Origin: Serpula lacrymans var. lacrymans S7.9
Taxonomy: Eukaryota > Basidiomycota > Agaricomycetes > Boletales > Serpulaceae
Reading direction: 5' to 3'
DNA: 64,000 bases
Assembly (NCBI RefSeq): GCF_000218685.1
Contig: NW_006763290.1
Span: 987,329-1,051,328, forward strand
In this document: positions 9,589 to 20,897 of the stretch, in pieces
Position numbering within the stretch: position 1 is the stretch's first letter
Layout: each line of letters opens with the position of its first letter
Program-made: the position numbers and the translations under genes
The notes under the pieces: generated by a model
Seen by the model: the letters and a program-made list of their open reading frames with translations, nothing else
What the model was told of the DNA's origin: nothing
The model's database searches: none

Positions 9589-12500
9589 ATGACCACAGCA
9601 CGCGATACATCTGCATGTCCAGTTCTCACTGGACCCAACAATTTTCAGATATGAAAACTCCGGATCATCTCAAAGCTACGTCGGGAAAAAGTTCTCCGGG
9701 TTGTTACTGGAGAGGAGCTTAAGCCCTCACCAGGAAAACCTACCTCCTCGGAGGATCCTGAGATCACCTGGATACTTAAGGATGAGAAGGCACATGGAAT
9801 CATCCAGGACCACATCTCTGATGCCCTCCTAATGAGGACTGGAGACCTCACCAGCTCCAAGGAGTTATTTGATAAACTTGTCTCACTCCATCAAACGTCC
9901 AACATTGCCTCGGCCTTCTATTCATTCCAGCAACTCACCAAATTGTCCTGGGATGGGACATCACCTATCCAGGACCACATTGCAAAAATCCGGACAATTG
10001 ATTCACACCTCTCCAGAATGAAACTAAGAGTTGATACCAAACTCATGGCTTTTGCTCTTCTCTAATCTCTCCCATGCACTCCTGAATGGCAAATATCTCA
10101 GTTATCAGTAATCAACATGATTGAAGAAAATAAACTTACATTTGATGCAGTTGAGATCTGCATCACTGCAGAAGTTGCACGACAGTCAGGGAAGGCCCCT
10201 GGAGGTTCCGAATCAGCACTCAAATCCGAGGAGAAATGGTGTAACTTCCACAAAGCCAAATCACACAACACCTCGGAGTGTCGAACACTTCAGTCAGCTG
10301 AAAAAGGTCAAAGGAAGAAGGGAAAGGAAAATACAGCGGAGCAATCATCCGGATCTGACTCAGAGGAGGAACAGAGTCATATTGCATTGGAACATGTACA
10401 TATTTCTAAGCCCCTTGCTAAACGCATTCAAGCTTACCTTGCGTCGGAACCCAATAAGACCAAAACAACAATTATTATTGACTCCGGAGCAACATCCCAC
10501 ATGGTCTCTCACCGCTCCTGGTTTGAGCCAGGAACATACCATGTTCTGCATCCTCCGAGGACAATCAGTTTTGGGGATGAATCCTCTGTAAATGCCATTG
10601 GCATTGGAACAGTAATCCTACAAGCAATTGTTGGCAAAAGGACTACAATATGGCACTGTCAAATGTCTTACTTGTGCCAAACTTCACTTTAGCACTCGTC
10701 TCTGTCCACAAATTGTCCAAAATGGGGTTATCAACACTTTTTCCAGCAGGGTCAAACACTTGTGAAGTTTGGAAAAAGGAGGAACTTATCCTCACTGCCT
10801 TACACAAGTAAGGACTTTATCACATCCAAGCAAAACCCGAAATCAACCCGGAGTCAGCTTTTGCAGCAGTAGATGTAAATTTATTGCACAGGAGAATGGG
10901 ACACGTTGGAATGGACCGCTTGCAACAAATGGTTACAAAAGGACAGCTCCAGGACATAGACACCCTTACTGGAACCCTGGAGTTTTGTGAACCTTGTGCT
11001 TTAGGAAAGATGAAGAAATTACCTTTCAAGTCCACTGGAGGAAACCGAGCCAAGCGCCCCATACAAATTGTGCACACAGATGTTGGAGGACCAATCAAAC
11101 CAACTTCCAGGGAGGGTTTTCGGTACTGGATTATCATTGTAGATGATTTCTCCAAATTTCCATGGATATATTTCCTAAAACATAAAAGTGAAGCACTGAA
11201 ATGATACAAGCAATGGAAAGAAGATGTCCAAACATTCTTCCGGACTCATTTGGGAGAAGAAAACTTCACTCCACTATACACAGAATTCCTCCGGAGCAAT
11301 GGGGGAGGAGAATATACTGGCAATGCATTCAAAAATCAACTCTGAGGAGATGGTGTCATCCAAGAAACTACAGCTGCAGATACTCCGGAACAAAATGGCA
11401 TTGCAGAACGCATGAATCAGACATTGGCTACATTAGCAACCACTATGCTCCATGATTCCAAGCTCCCAAAGTCATTTTGGGTAGGTGCCATGCAAACAGC
11501 TGCATATATCGCAGCACGCAGCCCAGCATTAGCACTCCATGGAAAGACCCCATATGAAATACTGTTTAAAAGGAGAGTTAATCCAACTTTGTTTCGCCCT
11601 TTTGGATGCCAAGCATATGCCTTGATTCCGAAAGACAAAAGGCAAGGGAAGTTTTACTCCAAGGGGCGCAAAGCCATAATGATTGGCTACACACATAGAA
11701 AGCAAGCCTACAAACTCCTAGACACTGAAAAACGGACTGTGTTTTCCAGTTGGCATGTCATATTCAATGAATCTGGAAAGGTACAAAAGGATGACACTGC
11801 TCCCTGGAACACAGACACTAGCACAGATCAGTGGGAGGGACTCATTCCAGAGAATGCTCACTATCCAGACCAAAAAACATTGGAAGAGGATGATCCTGAC
11901 CCTCGGATCCGAGATCCAAATGAATTGCAAATGGAACCACATCTCCAAGGAGATGTTCCACAAGCAATGGAACCATATCAGCATGAAGATGTTCCGAGAG
12001 CAGTGGGGCAATACCTCCGTGGAGACGTTCCGAGAGCAGTGGGAGCACCTGATCAGCTAAGACACCCTCCACAACAGTCTCTACAACCAAGACCTGAACA
12101 CTGGCCATCTTCAGAACGGAAAGCCAAAGTAGAGTTACAGTCAGTGGGAGGACAGCCCCTCAACATACAGCCAGCTAATGTGGAAAAAGTCCGAATACAG
12201 CTAGACAGCCTGTCCATTGGATCAGCTTCTGGAAGGCATCCAACACCTCCAAGGAGTCATCCAATGCCTCCGAGGAGTGATTTAACACCTTCAGAAGTGA
12301 GTGGGGCAACAAATACACAAATGCGTCTACTCCCTGGAGTACCTGCACAAGTTCCTAAAAGAGCAGTCATGCCTCCTGCAGACAAAAACCGAGATTATCA
12401 AAGGACTCTAGATGAGGAACAGTCTCAAAAAGAGCAGCATGACAGCTCCATGGAGAAACCTAACACTCCTGACGTTCATGAAGAAACATCTGATACAGAG

Positions 12501-14150
12501 GAGACATTCTTTGCTGGAATAGCAAGTACTGGTCCATCTAACATAGACCTTCCAAGGACACTAAAGGAAGCCTTATCATGTCCGGATGGAGAATTATGGA
12601 AGTCTGCCTTGGAGGAGGAACTCCTAAGTCTCAATACTAATGCAGTATATGACACTGTTCCACTTCCGAAGGGAGTAAAACCCATCACATCAAAACCTGT
12701 GTTCTGGATCAAGTTTGATCAAAACGGAAACATTGAGAGATACAAACTCCGGATTGTTGCACGAGGTTTTACTCAAAGGGAGGGGATTAATTACCAGGAG
12801 GTTTTTGCTCCGGTTGCAAACTTAGAGTCGATCCGAATTATTCTAGCCCTGGCAGCAAAGTACGACCTAGAACCTGATCAAATGGACGTATCCACAGCTT
12901 ATCTCAATGGAGAACTTGAAGAAGAACTGTACATGCTTCCTCCAGGGGGTGTTCCTATCCAACCTATATACTGCTGGAGATTGAAGAAATCCATCTACGG
13001 GTTAAAACAAGCTGGTCATACATGGAACAAAACTTTTGATCGCAAGCTCCAGGAGCTCGGTTTCACAAGACTAAATGCAGAAACATGTCTCTATGTATTC
13101 CGGGACAACAAACAAATATGCTTTGTTGTTGTCTATGTAGATGACCTCTTCCTAGGAGCTTCATCCCGGAAATTCATGGATATCACAAAAGCCAAACTCG
13201 AATCCATATTCAAAATGCGGGACCTTGGAGAAGCAAAATACATCCTCGGAATAGAAATCCAACGTGATCATTCAAACAAAACAATATCCCTATTGCAACG
13301 CCAATACATTGACACAGTCCTGGAGCGTACTGGAATGAAAAACTGCAAACCAGTATGGACACCAATGGCCCATGGATCAAAACGCCTTGTAAATGCTCCA
13401 GGGGAAGATATTGTGCAACACAAGATGCATATTGAAGGGCGTCAAGTGTCATACCTCTCAATTGTAGGCTCCCTCATGTATGCCATGCTCAGAACCCGCC
13501 CAGACATTGCCTACGTTGTTGGAATACTAAGCAGGCATAGCTCAGCTCCAAGGAGCCATCACTGGGAAGCTGCAAAATGTGTTCTCTGATATCTGAAAGC
13601 AACCAGGGACATGGAACTACAATATGATGGCACAGATGTCTCCATGGACATGGATTTCTATGGATATTCAGATGCAGATTGGTCTGGAGACCCAGACACG
13701 TCTTGATCAACATTAGGGTTTGTCTTTTTCACCATCCGAGGAGCAATCTCCTGGACAAGCAAAAGACAAAGCATAGTAGCTCTATCCTCCACGGAGTCAG
13801 AGTACATTGGATTGAGCAATGCTGGACAACACCTTGCATGGCTTCGGACACTTTTTGAAGAAATTGGACATGCTCAAAATGGACCTACAACATTGCACTG
13901 TGACAATCAAGCAGCTATCATTCTTACACGAGATCCACAGTTCCGTGCTCGCACAAAACACATTCAACGGCAATATCATTTTATCCAAAATGACTTAGTA
14001 TCAAAGGGAGAGGCAGTAATCAGATATGTTCCTACAGGAGATATGGTTGCCTGCATTCTCACTAAACCCCTCACTCACAAAAAACACTGGAAATTCTCTA
14101 AAGCTATGGGACTATGGTTGCACTCGAGTGGGAGTGACAAAACCGGATAA
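9589..14150 (+). pseudogene. Copia D gag-pol, broken frame
   Basis: Reading starts at ATG 9589 (MTTARDTSACPVL...). Gag (UBN2-like, SKELFDKLVSLHQTSN) runs to ~10.2 kb, with a CCHC-like knuckle WCNFHKAKSHNTSEC. Protease IIIDSGATSHM is at ~10480. The integrase zinc finger LLHRRMGHVG...CEPCALGK is at ~10880, followed by VHTDVGGPI; the second acidic motif reads LRSNGGGEY instead of LRSDNGGEY. RT (AYLNGELEEELYML; YVDDLFLGA) and RNase H (YGYSDADWSGD; SSTESEY; HCDNQAAI) follow to 14150. Stops: TGA 9652, TAA 10063, TGA 11202, 11343, 13587 and 13704, plus a frameshift near 10660. Uninterrupted RT frame: 11412-13589. Confidence 0.93.
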
Positions 14151-14421
14151 ACCTGGTCTCTGCCAAAGCAGCCATTGTTCTCCATGGAGCATAGCCACCA
14201 CTCCATGGAGCAACCATTGTTCTCCTAGGAGCACAATTGTACTCCTAGGAGTCATTATACTGTAGCAAGTAGCACCTCCGACTATAAGTAGTAGGGGGTT
14301 TAGTATAGGAATACCTCAGCCGTTTCTATAGCCTCTCGGGCAGCGGCTGAGGTATGTTACATTACATTTATTAGAGATCACCTTAAACTAACATCTATTG
14401 TAGTTTCACTTAGTTTTATTA
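14135..14421 (+). repeat. 3' LTR of copia D
   Basis: It matches the 5' LTR except for about three C/T differences. The RNase H frame reads a few codons into it before stopping at 14150. It is followed by AACTG, the second copy of the target duplication. Confidence 0.92.
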
Positions 14422-15960
14422 AACTGCATGTTGAGGTGAGTGTCTGTTGCACGTGCAAATCGGTGCTGACTGGCGATGCAACAGGAGGCTCTGATTGAGC
14501 AGTGGGTATGTCAGCATTGGGCAAATTGATTCCGGTTGTGTCAGCAATGGGTGGATTGTATGATATTCCATGAACGAGAAACTCCATTTTTGACATCAAC
14601 TTAACACACTGGAGACGGTACACCTCATAGCCAGGTTTGTGTACAATGTCTGTGTCGAGTTTGAATCCTGTAGAGTACGCTACGCAGCTTAGCTTTCTTT
14701 ATAAGATAATGAGAAATTTAATGCTTTCCAGCTTAATTGACCCAGCCCTTTGGACATGAAGGGTGATGCTCTCATTGAGAGAGTTCACGACCAACCTAGA
14801 TAGTGCCCAATTCTTCGGATACATGGAAACCAGTGTGAGGCCCTTCATCACTAGTTTAACTGCAGTAGTTTGTACAAGGTACCACATGGGGGCGACTACT
14901 TTGAAGGTATCCGGGGATTTGATGGTGTCTGTGTGAAATGAAGCCCAAGATATATTGGCCGAAGTGTAAGACTTACTGTCTCCATTGATCATCATTCTGA
15001 CGAAGAAGTCTTCTACCTCAAACCCTCTTAAAATCCCAGTGCCAGCTAAACTGAATATCAGTATGCAGCCAAGTTTAAGCAGGCCTTACCCATATGACCC
15101 AGAAGCCTGCTAAATTTGATTGCACAACAATGGGACTTGAAGGTTGAAGTGTGGTAGTAGGTGTCACTCTAGGAGATAATTCAGGGGGAGTCCAATGCTT
15201 CCAGGTGTAAAATATATGGCGGCGGCAGCAGGGGGCACTAGAGGGCCTGGTGAAGGGCTCTCAGGATGGTTTACGCTTTTGTTTGCTGTCAGATTTGGTG
15301 TCGGTCCACTTAAACTGAACTCTGTTTGAATTAAATTGGAAATCAGTCCATATATTCCTTGACTAGGATACTTACCATCAAGACTGTTGAAGTGCCGTAT
15401 CACTTCCAGATCTCCATCTCCATCAAATATACATTCAGCAACCAATAGGATATCAACATTGGGGGTGAAATTAGCAGACTCTATGTTTTTTTGATTATAT
15501 CCGCCCGCTCAAGAGTGCAAAACTAGCATTAGTTGCAAGAGAGTGAGGGCTGACTATAAGACTCACAAAAAAAACCGTATTCTAGATGAGAACTCCCTGC
15601 AGAATCCAAGGTGTCTAATCTAGAACTTTTAATGAGCTGTTCATAATCTACAATAATCCCATCCGATACATGGTAAATAATGTTTCATAGTGTTACTGAT
15701 TTATGATTTACACATTTGTGGGATAAATCCTATGCCAAAGGTATTGGCAGCTATAATCTGGGCTTGTTCATTGTTATACCGGCTACAAAGTTGGGTAACA
15801 ATTTCATTGAATATGTTGTTGTGCCATCTTAAGTTGGGTGTGATATGGCCGATGTCAAATTCATTATTCTGTAAAGACGAGTCAGTCTGGGATGGATGAT
15901 TGTCACTGATCTGGGACTTGAAGGTCAATTCGGTCATGGTAGTCACAGTAGGGTTGAATC
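14422..15960 (-). pseudogene. Unknown spliced gene, 5' part (cut by copia D)
   Basis: Minus-strand exon-like frames line up: MTTMTELTFKSQISDNHPS... (15946-15701), YEQLIKSSRLDTLDSAG (~15640), AECIFDGDGDLEVIRHFNS (15445-15164), and VEDFFVRMMINGDSKSYTS through ISWASFHTDTIKSPDTFKV to RLVVNSLNESITLHVQRAG (15020-14700), continuing to LDTDIVHKPGYEVYRL and a Pro/Ser-rich tail at 14430. Introns such as GTGTAAATC...TTGTAG and GTGAGTCTT...GCTAG can be drawn. A one-base shift in an A-run (~15505) and a TAA near 14700 suggest decay. The 3' end lies at 8963-9232. I do not recognise a family; composition does not suggest a transposase. Confidence 0.5.
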
Positions 15961-16542
15961 ATGGAGAAAACTGCTGAGGACTAATGGCGATATAAGTACT
16001 TGCACCAACTTGAGGACCTAGTATGACAGAATCGACTTGCACCCTTGAGTTATTGAGATTGAAACTTGGACATTCTTGTTATAAGTGTCAGTACATCTTC
16101 ACAGATAAACTAAAAGCAGACAATCCAGTTGCTTAGATCCTGTTCAAGTTTCAATACACGTCCAGCATATATCTAGTAAATCAAAGGTTAGTTCATATTT
16201 ACTGTGCCAGGGTTGTGCCCAGGAATACAGTACGTTCTAGTCCACCCATCTCCTGTTTGAGTGGTTGGCGGGATGTGAATCAGCCGCATGGTACTACATG
16301 TGGCTGAACAATTTCTAGTTGGATTTCTCCCATGATGCGTGAGGAATGAGCGGTTTTAACCTGATTGAAGCAGCCTGGACAACAGTGATGTGTACCCCTC
16401 AGTTTTGGGGTCCTCATTTATGTAAGCCTACTACTATTAGTATTAGTAACGTACAAATATTGAGCTTCAAGTTGAGCATCACTCACCTCTGAGTTTGCTC
16501 TCCCTCTCAAAATCACGTTTTTATCAACGCCACCTACCTACT
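15961..16542. other. Intergenic region, no gene recognised
   Basis: It lies between two divergent damaged genes. No long frame, RNA gene or repeat was identified. It may contain upstream exons or promoters of either neighbour. Confidence 0.35.
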
Positions 16543-17060
16543 ATGCCCAAGGCTTGTGTTTCTCGACAAAAAAGCTTTAGCCCTCATTAACGCAGGACTC
16601 ATAGTCCCCCAAGTTCTCAGTCCAGTCCAAAGTCAAACCTTAGTTCAACTACTGCTAATTCTAACTCTAAGCACAGATCATTGTTATCACAACTTCTTAC
16701 TTCCCCCCTGTTTGTTGTTCTTTTCAAGTTGACTAATTAATGCTCATGAATTTATACTTACCCTTGTGTAGGCTATCCCACTTCAGGTTGGAGCAGACAG
16801 TGCAAAGGTTGAAGACCTGATAGATTTGCTGTGGCTATAGAAGATAAGTGTGTGGCCAAACAGCTCTTCATTGAGAGAAGAGCTAGGCAAAGTCATTTGG
16901 AAGCCAGATTATTCTCAACTCAACTCCCCAGTGCCTCTCAACATTTAGAACAAGCACATGTTGGACGCAGTTGGGTGGTGAGGCTGATGCAAGAGTTAGG
17001 AGTAGAAGTTTACATACCAAAAGAGTTATTCCTCAAAGCTGCTGAGAGCTTCTGAAATTT
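16543..17060 (+). pseudogene. Unknown ORF remnant
   Basis: ATG 16543 opens MPKACVSRQKSFSPH then TAA, continuing in frame as a Ser-rich segment. After a likely intron ending TGTGTAG (~16770) comes AIPLQVGADSAKVEDLIDLL. A +1 shift is then needed to reach VAIEDKCVAKQLFIERRARQ ... HVGRSWVVRLMQELGVEVYI (to 17055). The latter part is a helix-rich, basic frame that looks like real coding sequence. Function not recognised; it precedes a Plavaka relic on the same strand and may belong with it or be a separate broken gene. Confidence 0.35.
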
Positions 17061-17562
17061 CTACGCCTTATTTTCCAGAGAAAATATGGTTCCCAAGGCC
17101 AAGAGTCATTAAGAAGCAAAAGAAAGTACTCCCCGAGATCACCACTTTGTTGAAAATCACAAAACTTGCTAGAGCATGTGGGCATGCTAGCAAGAAAATG
17201 CAGAGGACCCTGCTGGCAAGGTAATGACCCAATTCTTTGATGCAATCACACCTCAGTACGCTAATACTTTGATATCATTAAACAGGACTTTATTTGAAAA
17301 CTCAAAACTCATTTTTATCATTGTATTCAAACAACAGCAACTTATACAGTAAGCCCAGAGCTTTTGAGTCTCAATCCTGCAATAGAGTGCACCACATCTC
17401 TATTTGATCTGCTTGATCTCAATCCCAGCACAATTCTAGGGTGAGTCCTCTTCAAGAATGATCAAATTTATAGTCATAATATCATTCAAATCAATTACAC
17501 AACATATGATATTCGGCAGGCACAGGATGTGGTAAATCCTTGAGTATCTCACTGCAACTTAA

Positions 17563-17790
17563 TGTTAGAATATACTCTGGCATACCAATACCACATAGGA
17601 TAATACCTCTGATTTGTAAGCCAATCCAGTATGCAGCAGCTATACTGTGTAAGATGTCCGTGGTTGCATGTTGTATTTAAGATCCAATATTGTATAACCT
17701 TGGCCATATAGCTCAATTGGTAGAGCAGCTGGCATGTATCCAGAAGGTTCCAGGTTCAATCCCTGGTCTGGTCAATATCCAATTTTATCA
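17563..17790 (+). repeat. tRNA-bearing solo LTR, copy 1, TSD CTTAA
   Basis: This 228 bp repeat begins TGTTAGAATATACTCTGG and ends ...CCAATTTTATCA. CTTAA occurs on both sides (17558-17562, 17791-17795), an exact 5 bp target duplication. TG...CA ends, 5 bp duplication, no poly-A tail and 228 bp length in all three copies fit an LTR rather than a SINE. The last third is a tRNA-like gene (17702-17774) followed by TTTT (17783-17786). It interrupts the Plavaka frame cleanly: removing it and one CTTAA restores the reading frame across the site. Confidence 0.88.
17702..17774 (+). tRNA. tRNA-Thr(UGU)-like gene inside the LTR, probably non-decoding
   Basis: The cloverleaf reads: acceptor GGCCATA/TCTGGTC (one mismatch, one G-U), D arm GCTC/GAGC with an 8 nt AATTGGTA loop, anticodon arm GCTGG-CATGTAT-CCAGA, 5 nt variable loop, and a perfect T arm CCAGG-TTCAATC-CCTGG. 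Anticodon position gives UGU (Thr). A33 replaces the near-universal U33 and pair 27-43 is G-A, so decoding is unlikely. The Pol III A box (TAGCTCAATTGG) and B box (GGTTCAATCC) are intact, and a TTTT terminator follows within 10 nt. No CCA is encoded, as expected for a nuclear tRNA gene. Confidence 0.7.
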
Positions 17791-18560
17791 CTTAATGCTA
17801 CTTACTTTGTCCCTTGATTTCAATATGCCCCTGGCCCATCCTTTTTGCTATGCTCAGGTTCTGGGCATATATCATGCCAATGTAATACACATTGATCCTG
17901 GTGTGGAAAACTACCAACCCAAACAAATGGAGTTCCTGTGGGTCAGGTGGTATGAACTCCCAAGTCAGTCTTACACACCCAATCAACTTGCTACACTACA
18001 GTTTATCCCCATGGCTGATGAAGACATATTTGGTTTCATTGATCCTGCTGATATACTCCAGGCCTGCCACCTTATCCCTGTCTTTGCTAAGGGCAAATTA
18101 CACCCAGACGGTATTAGGATGTCAAGACACGCTCATGATGCTCAAGACTGGAAAGTGTATTACATTAACAGGCATGTTAGCAATTATACCTTTCAAATCC
18201 TTCTACTTATAAGATCACAGGTTTGTTGATTATGACATGGCTATGTGGTACCATTGGGGTATTGTCATTGGACATGTTACACCCATTATGAGTCACTGTA
18301 CCAGCAACGTACCAGCTCTACGGACCCTGTTAGTACAGCAGATCCATTGCAGACTCAAATTTGCTGCATGGAGACAAATTCACTTATGAATCAAATCTGT
18401 CAGCTGGAGGATCATGCAAACTTGGGCTATTTAAATGGTGATGGTGAATGTGTATTGGATGACTCTCAATTTGGCTTAGACAATTGAGGAGATGAGGATT
18501 GGGACTTGGATAATCCAGACGGCAAATTGAGAAACAATAGCAAAGATCTGGAACCATATT

Positions 18561-19014
18561 GATTGGTGCTTATATCAGCCTTGTAGCTGATGTGTTCGCT
18601 ATTTGACAATTTGTTTTTGTCATTATAGTATATAAAGAGTGAGTGGCTTTATACTTTTTAACTTAGATACACTTGCAAAAAGACCCCACATAGATAGTGT
18701 CCTACAGAATTATATTGTGGATTTTTTGTTTTTAAGTCCAGCTGATAGGTTTGGGTCCTTTATGCATGTATGGTAAGTTTCCTTTTCTCTCTACTTTGGT
18801 AACCACAGCATTGATATCTCAAAGTCATGGGCTAGATCAGTTTCACACACCAATTCTATATTATTGGACACCGTTGCACCATGATGACATAGCCCACTTC
18901 TGTAAGTTATGGTTGAAGTACAAAAACTCCTGCCTTTGAATGATGTCACTAAATTGGTAGGGCCAGCTCAATCCGTAGGAGGATGTGGTGTGTTTTACCA
19001 TTTTAGACAAATTC
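18561..19014. other. Intergenic, no gene recognised
   Basis: AT-rich sequence after the Plavaka relic with only short frames. Nothing with convincing coding signal or repeat structure was seen. Confidence 0.4.
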
Positions 19015-19293
19015 TGTGAGTTTTGGTGATTCTGCACCTAGTTGTGCTATTTATTTTCCCTTCTTTCTAAATCACTTTCCTCTTTATTCTTTTTGCTCTA
19101 TTGTTCAGTATTCACTAAGCATTCTATAATTTTGCCTTTGTGGCTGATTTGTTTAACTTTATTTACAAAACTTCGGACTAGTATTGCAGAGTCCAGTATT
19201 CCTATTCTTTAGTTACTCATACTGGACTCTAGTTCTGTCCCTGTTAGCTCTCAGCAAGTGGCTAGACACTTCCCAGAAGTTCTCAATTGAACA
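19015..19293 (+). repeat. Solo LTR, family B
   Basis: It starts TGTGAGTTTTGGTGATTCTG (one substitution from the family's TGTTAG) and ends ...TCTCAATTGAACA, closely matching 28135-28403. Flanking pentamers AATTC (19010-19014) and AACTC (19294-19298) differ at one base and may be a mutated target duplication. It sits just upstream of the DUF6698-like relic. Confidence 0.87.
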
Positions 19294-19464
19294 AACTCTA
19301 GTTCTACCCAATCCGACATCACCTCATGATGGCAGTAACTGTTGTGGTCATTCAATGTTATACCGCCTACACCCATGAGATGAGTCAGGACAAGGGTCAT
19401 GACTCTGGTTTCCATAGAACATTATTGTAGGTAAGTTTGTTCACCAAATGCAGATTTTGCTGTA

Positions 19465-20110
19465 TTGGTCAAAGTCTCTACTTCCAAAATTAGTAAAGAT
19501 GAGCCGTCAATCCACCATCGAAGTTTACCGCTGCATCACCTCAAATCAGATATTCAAAGCTACAACATCAAAAACCCTTGGAATGGTATGCTCAGAAGTG
19601 GGCTACTGGTAAATACTTACAGAATTGTCACAGTTACAATGTTTTGTGCTAATACATTGGTAGGATTTTAAGCACATATTTACGCATATCCACAACATGT
19701 GATCTGTGACAAAAGCTTCACTTGCTTATGATGCAACTCACGTAAGTGGTTATTCCCTTGTAAGTGCAAGTTAACACTGAAAGACATATGGGTTTGCTTT
19801 GCCCTCATATCTGCGCAAGTATTTTCTTGTACTGACCTAGTCACGGACTCTGAACGGTTCTACAGCAGCATCCTTGGCCTACTCAAGAATCCGGAGGAGA
19901 AAGAAGAAGTTAATCAACTAATGACATGGTGGAATCAGTTCGTACCCTCTTTTTTGTTAGCGTGTTTGTCAGTCAGTTCACAATAATATCTCCCAGCCAA
20001 GTTTTTCCTGTGCATGTAGTGCCAGACCAACTGCCTTCAAAAAGCAGTGCATTGGCAAAAAATCAAAGAAAGGTAAGAGGTGTTGGACTTTATTTGGCTT
20101 TAAATTGAAG
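19465..20110 (+). pseudogene. DUF6698-like protein relic
   Basis: The plus strand encodes KNPWNGMLRSGLLV, then after broken sequence VCFALISAQVFSCTDLVTDS, ERFYSSILGLLKNPEE, EVNQLMTWWNQ and, in another frame, a KSSALAK block. NPWNGLLRS..LL..., the FALS....F..TD..TDSE.FY block and the final LL.WWN motif are the pattern I associate with the DUF6698 family expanded in Agaricomycetes, whose function is unknown. Introns (GTAAATACTTACAG at ~19610) can be proposed, but the central region is degraded and the C-terminus shifts frame. Confidence 0.6.
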
Positions 20111-20897
20111 CATATACTTTGACTAGCATTAGTGTATTTAATTGCTATGGTTGTAATGTTTTGGCCAGCTTCCAAAAAATGATGTTTTATTGCTCATACT
20201 ACCATCTCCTTGAGATAGAGCTCTTGTGAAGTTGAGCAACCTTGAAGCCAATCCACCGCTTGTACATGCTTAGAGATATCCAACAGTATTCAACATTATC
20301 ATAAATCTGATCAGATAACCTCAACAATGATCGTTGTTGGCAATTTGGGGCCGGATGGAGACTGCACAAGTATACTTGATAATAGCTAAACTTTAAAGCA
20401 TTTTTTGCTATGTGATATTTCCTTACCACAAACATCAATTTTTTACATGCATTGAAACTCAAAACCAAATAAGATCACCCCCCACAGTCTTGTAGCAACC
20501 GTATGCTCTGTATAATTTCTCGTAGATTAGAAGATCTGATATACTTTGTTTTAATGTAAATGTGGTGTCAAGGAGTTAGAAGGCGGCCAGAAATTAAGAC
20601 TTGTTAAGTATCATAAACTTCTCCATAGAATATAAAGTGCGAGCTATTTGCCAGCAGAATGAAGTCCTGGTTGTGACATCATCACTGTCATCATCATGGC
20701 TCAGCCATGCTGTACTTCTGGGAATACATAAAGGCAGCCATAAAATATATGGTATTATTGTTTGTGTTATCAGAATGATACAGCTATTAGTCAGTCATTT
20801 TATTTCTTACAGAGAAAACCAATTGTATCTAACATCGTCAGATCTTAATTGATTTCCTGATGTATAACCACATGCAAAATAAACATATTTACAATAC
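20111..20897. other. Intergenic, no gene recognised
   Basis: Only short frames on both strands; no recognisable domain, LTR or RNA gene. Confidence 0.4.

Larger units (their letters stand above)
9233..14421 (+). mobile_element. Copia D: full-length but mutated Ty1/copia element, TSD AACTG
   Basis: Two 287 bp LTRs (9233-9519 and 14135-14421) bound a 4.6 kb interior with gag, protease, integrase, RT and RNase H in Ty1/copia order. AACTG repeats at 9228-9232 and 14422-14426. The LTRs differ at only about three sites, all C/T transitions, so insertion was fairly recent. A primer-binding motif follows the 5' LTR at 9520 and a purine-rich tract (GAGTGGGAG) precedes the 3' LTR. The coding frame has several stops and shifts and cannot produce proteins. 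It inserted into the unknown gene at 8963-15960. Confidence 0.93.
17440..18560 (+). pseudogene. Plavaka-like transposase, C-terminal relic
   Basis: The frame reads INYTTYDIRQAQDVVNP, then a stop, VSHCNLM, and after the inserted LTR HPFCYAQVLGIYHANVI, KQMEFLWVRWYELPSQ, FGFIDPADILQACHLIPVFA and DWKVYYINR. A small intron leads to FVDYDMAMWYHWGIVIGHV and an acidic tail ending near 18560. This block order (NYTTYD; HPFWYARVLGI; MEFLWVRW; FGFLDP..VIR..HLIPAF; YYVN.FVDRDMFMR) is how I recognise Plavaka-type fungal transposase C-termini. The catalytic part is absent. The 228 bp tRNA-bearing LTR (17563-17790) splits it. A paralogous fragment lies at 37041-40443. Confidence 0.75.

Noticed and set aside
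17563..17790. Calling the 228 bp tRNA-bearing repeat a SINE
   Set aside because: The tRNA part is at the 3' end, there is no A-rich tail, all copies have the same length with TG...CA ends and 5 bp duplications, and one copy adjoins a PBS and PPT.
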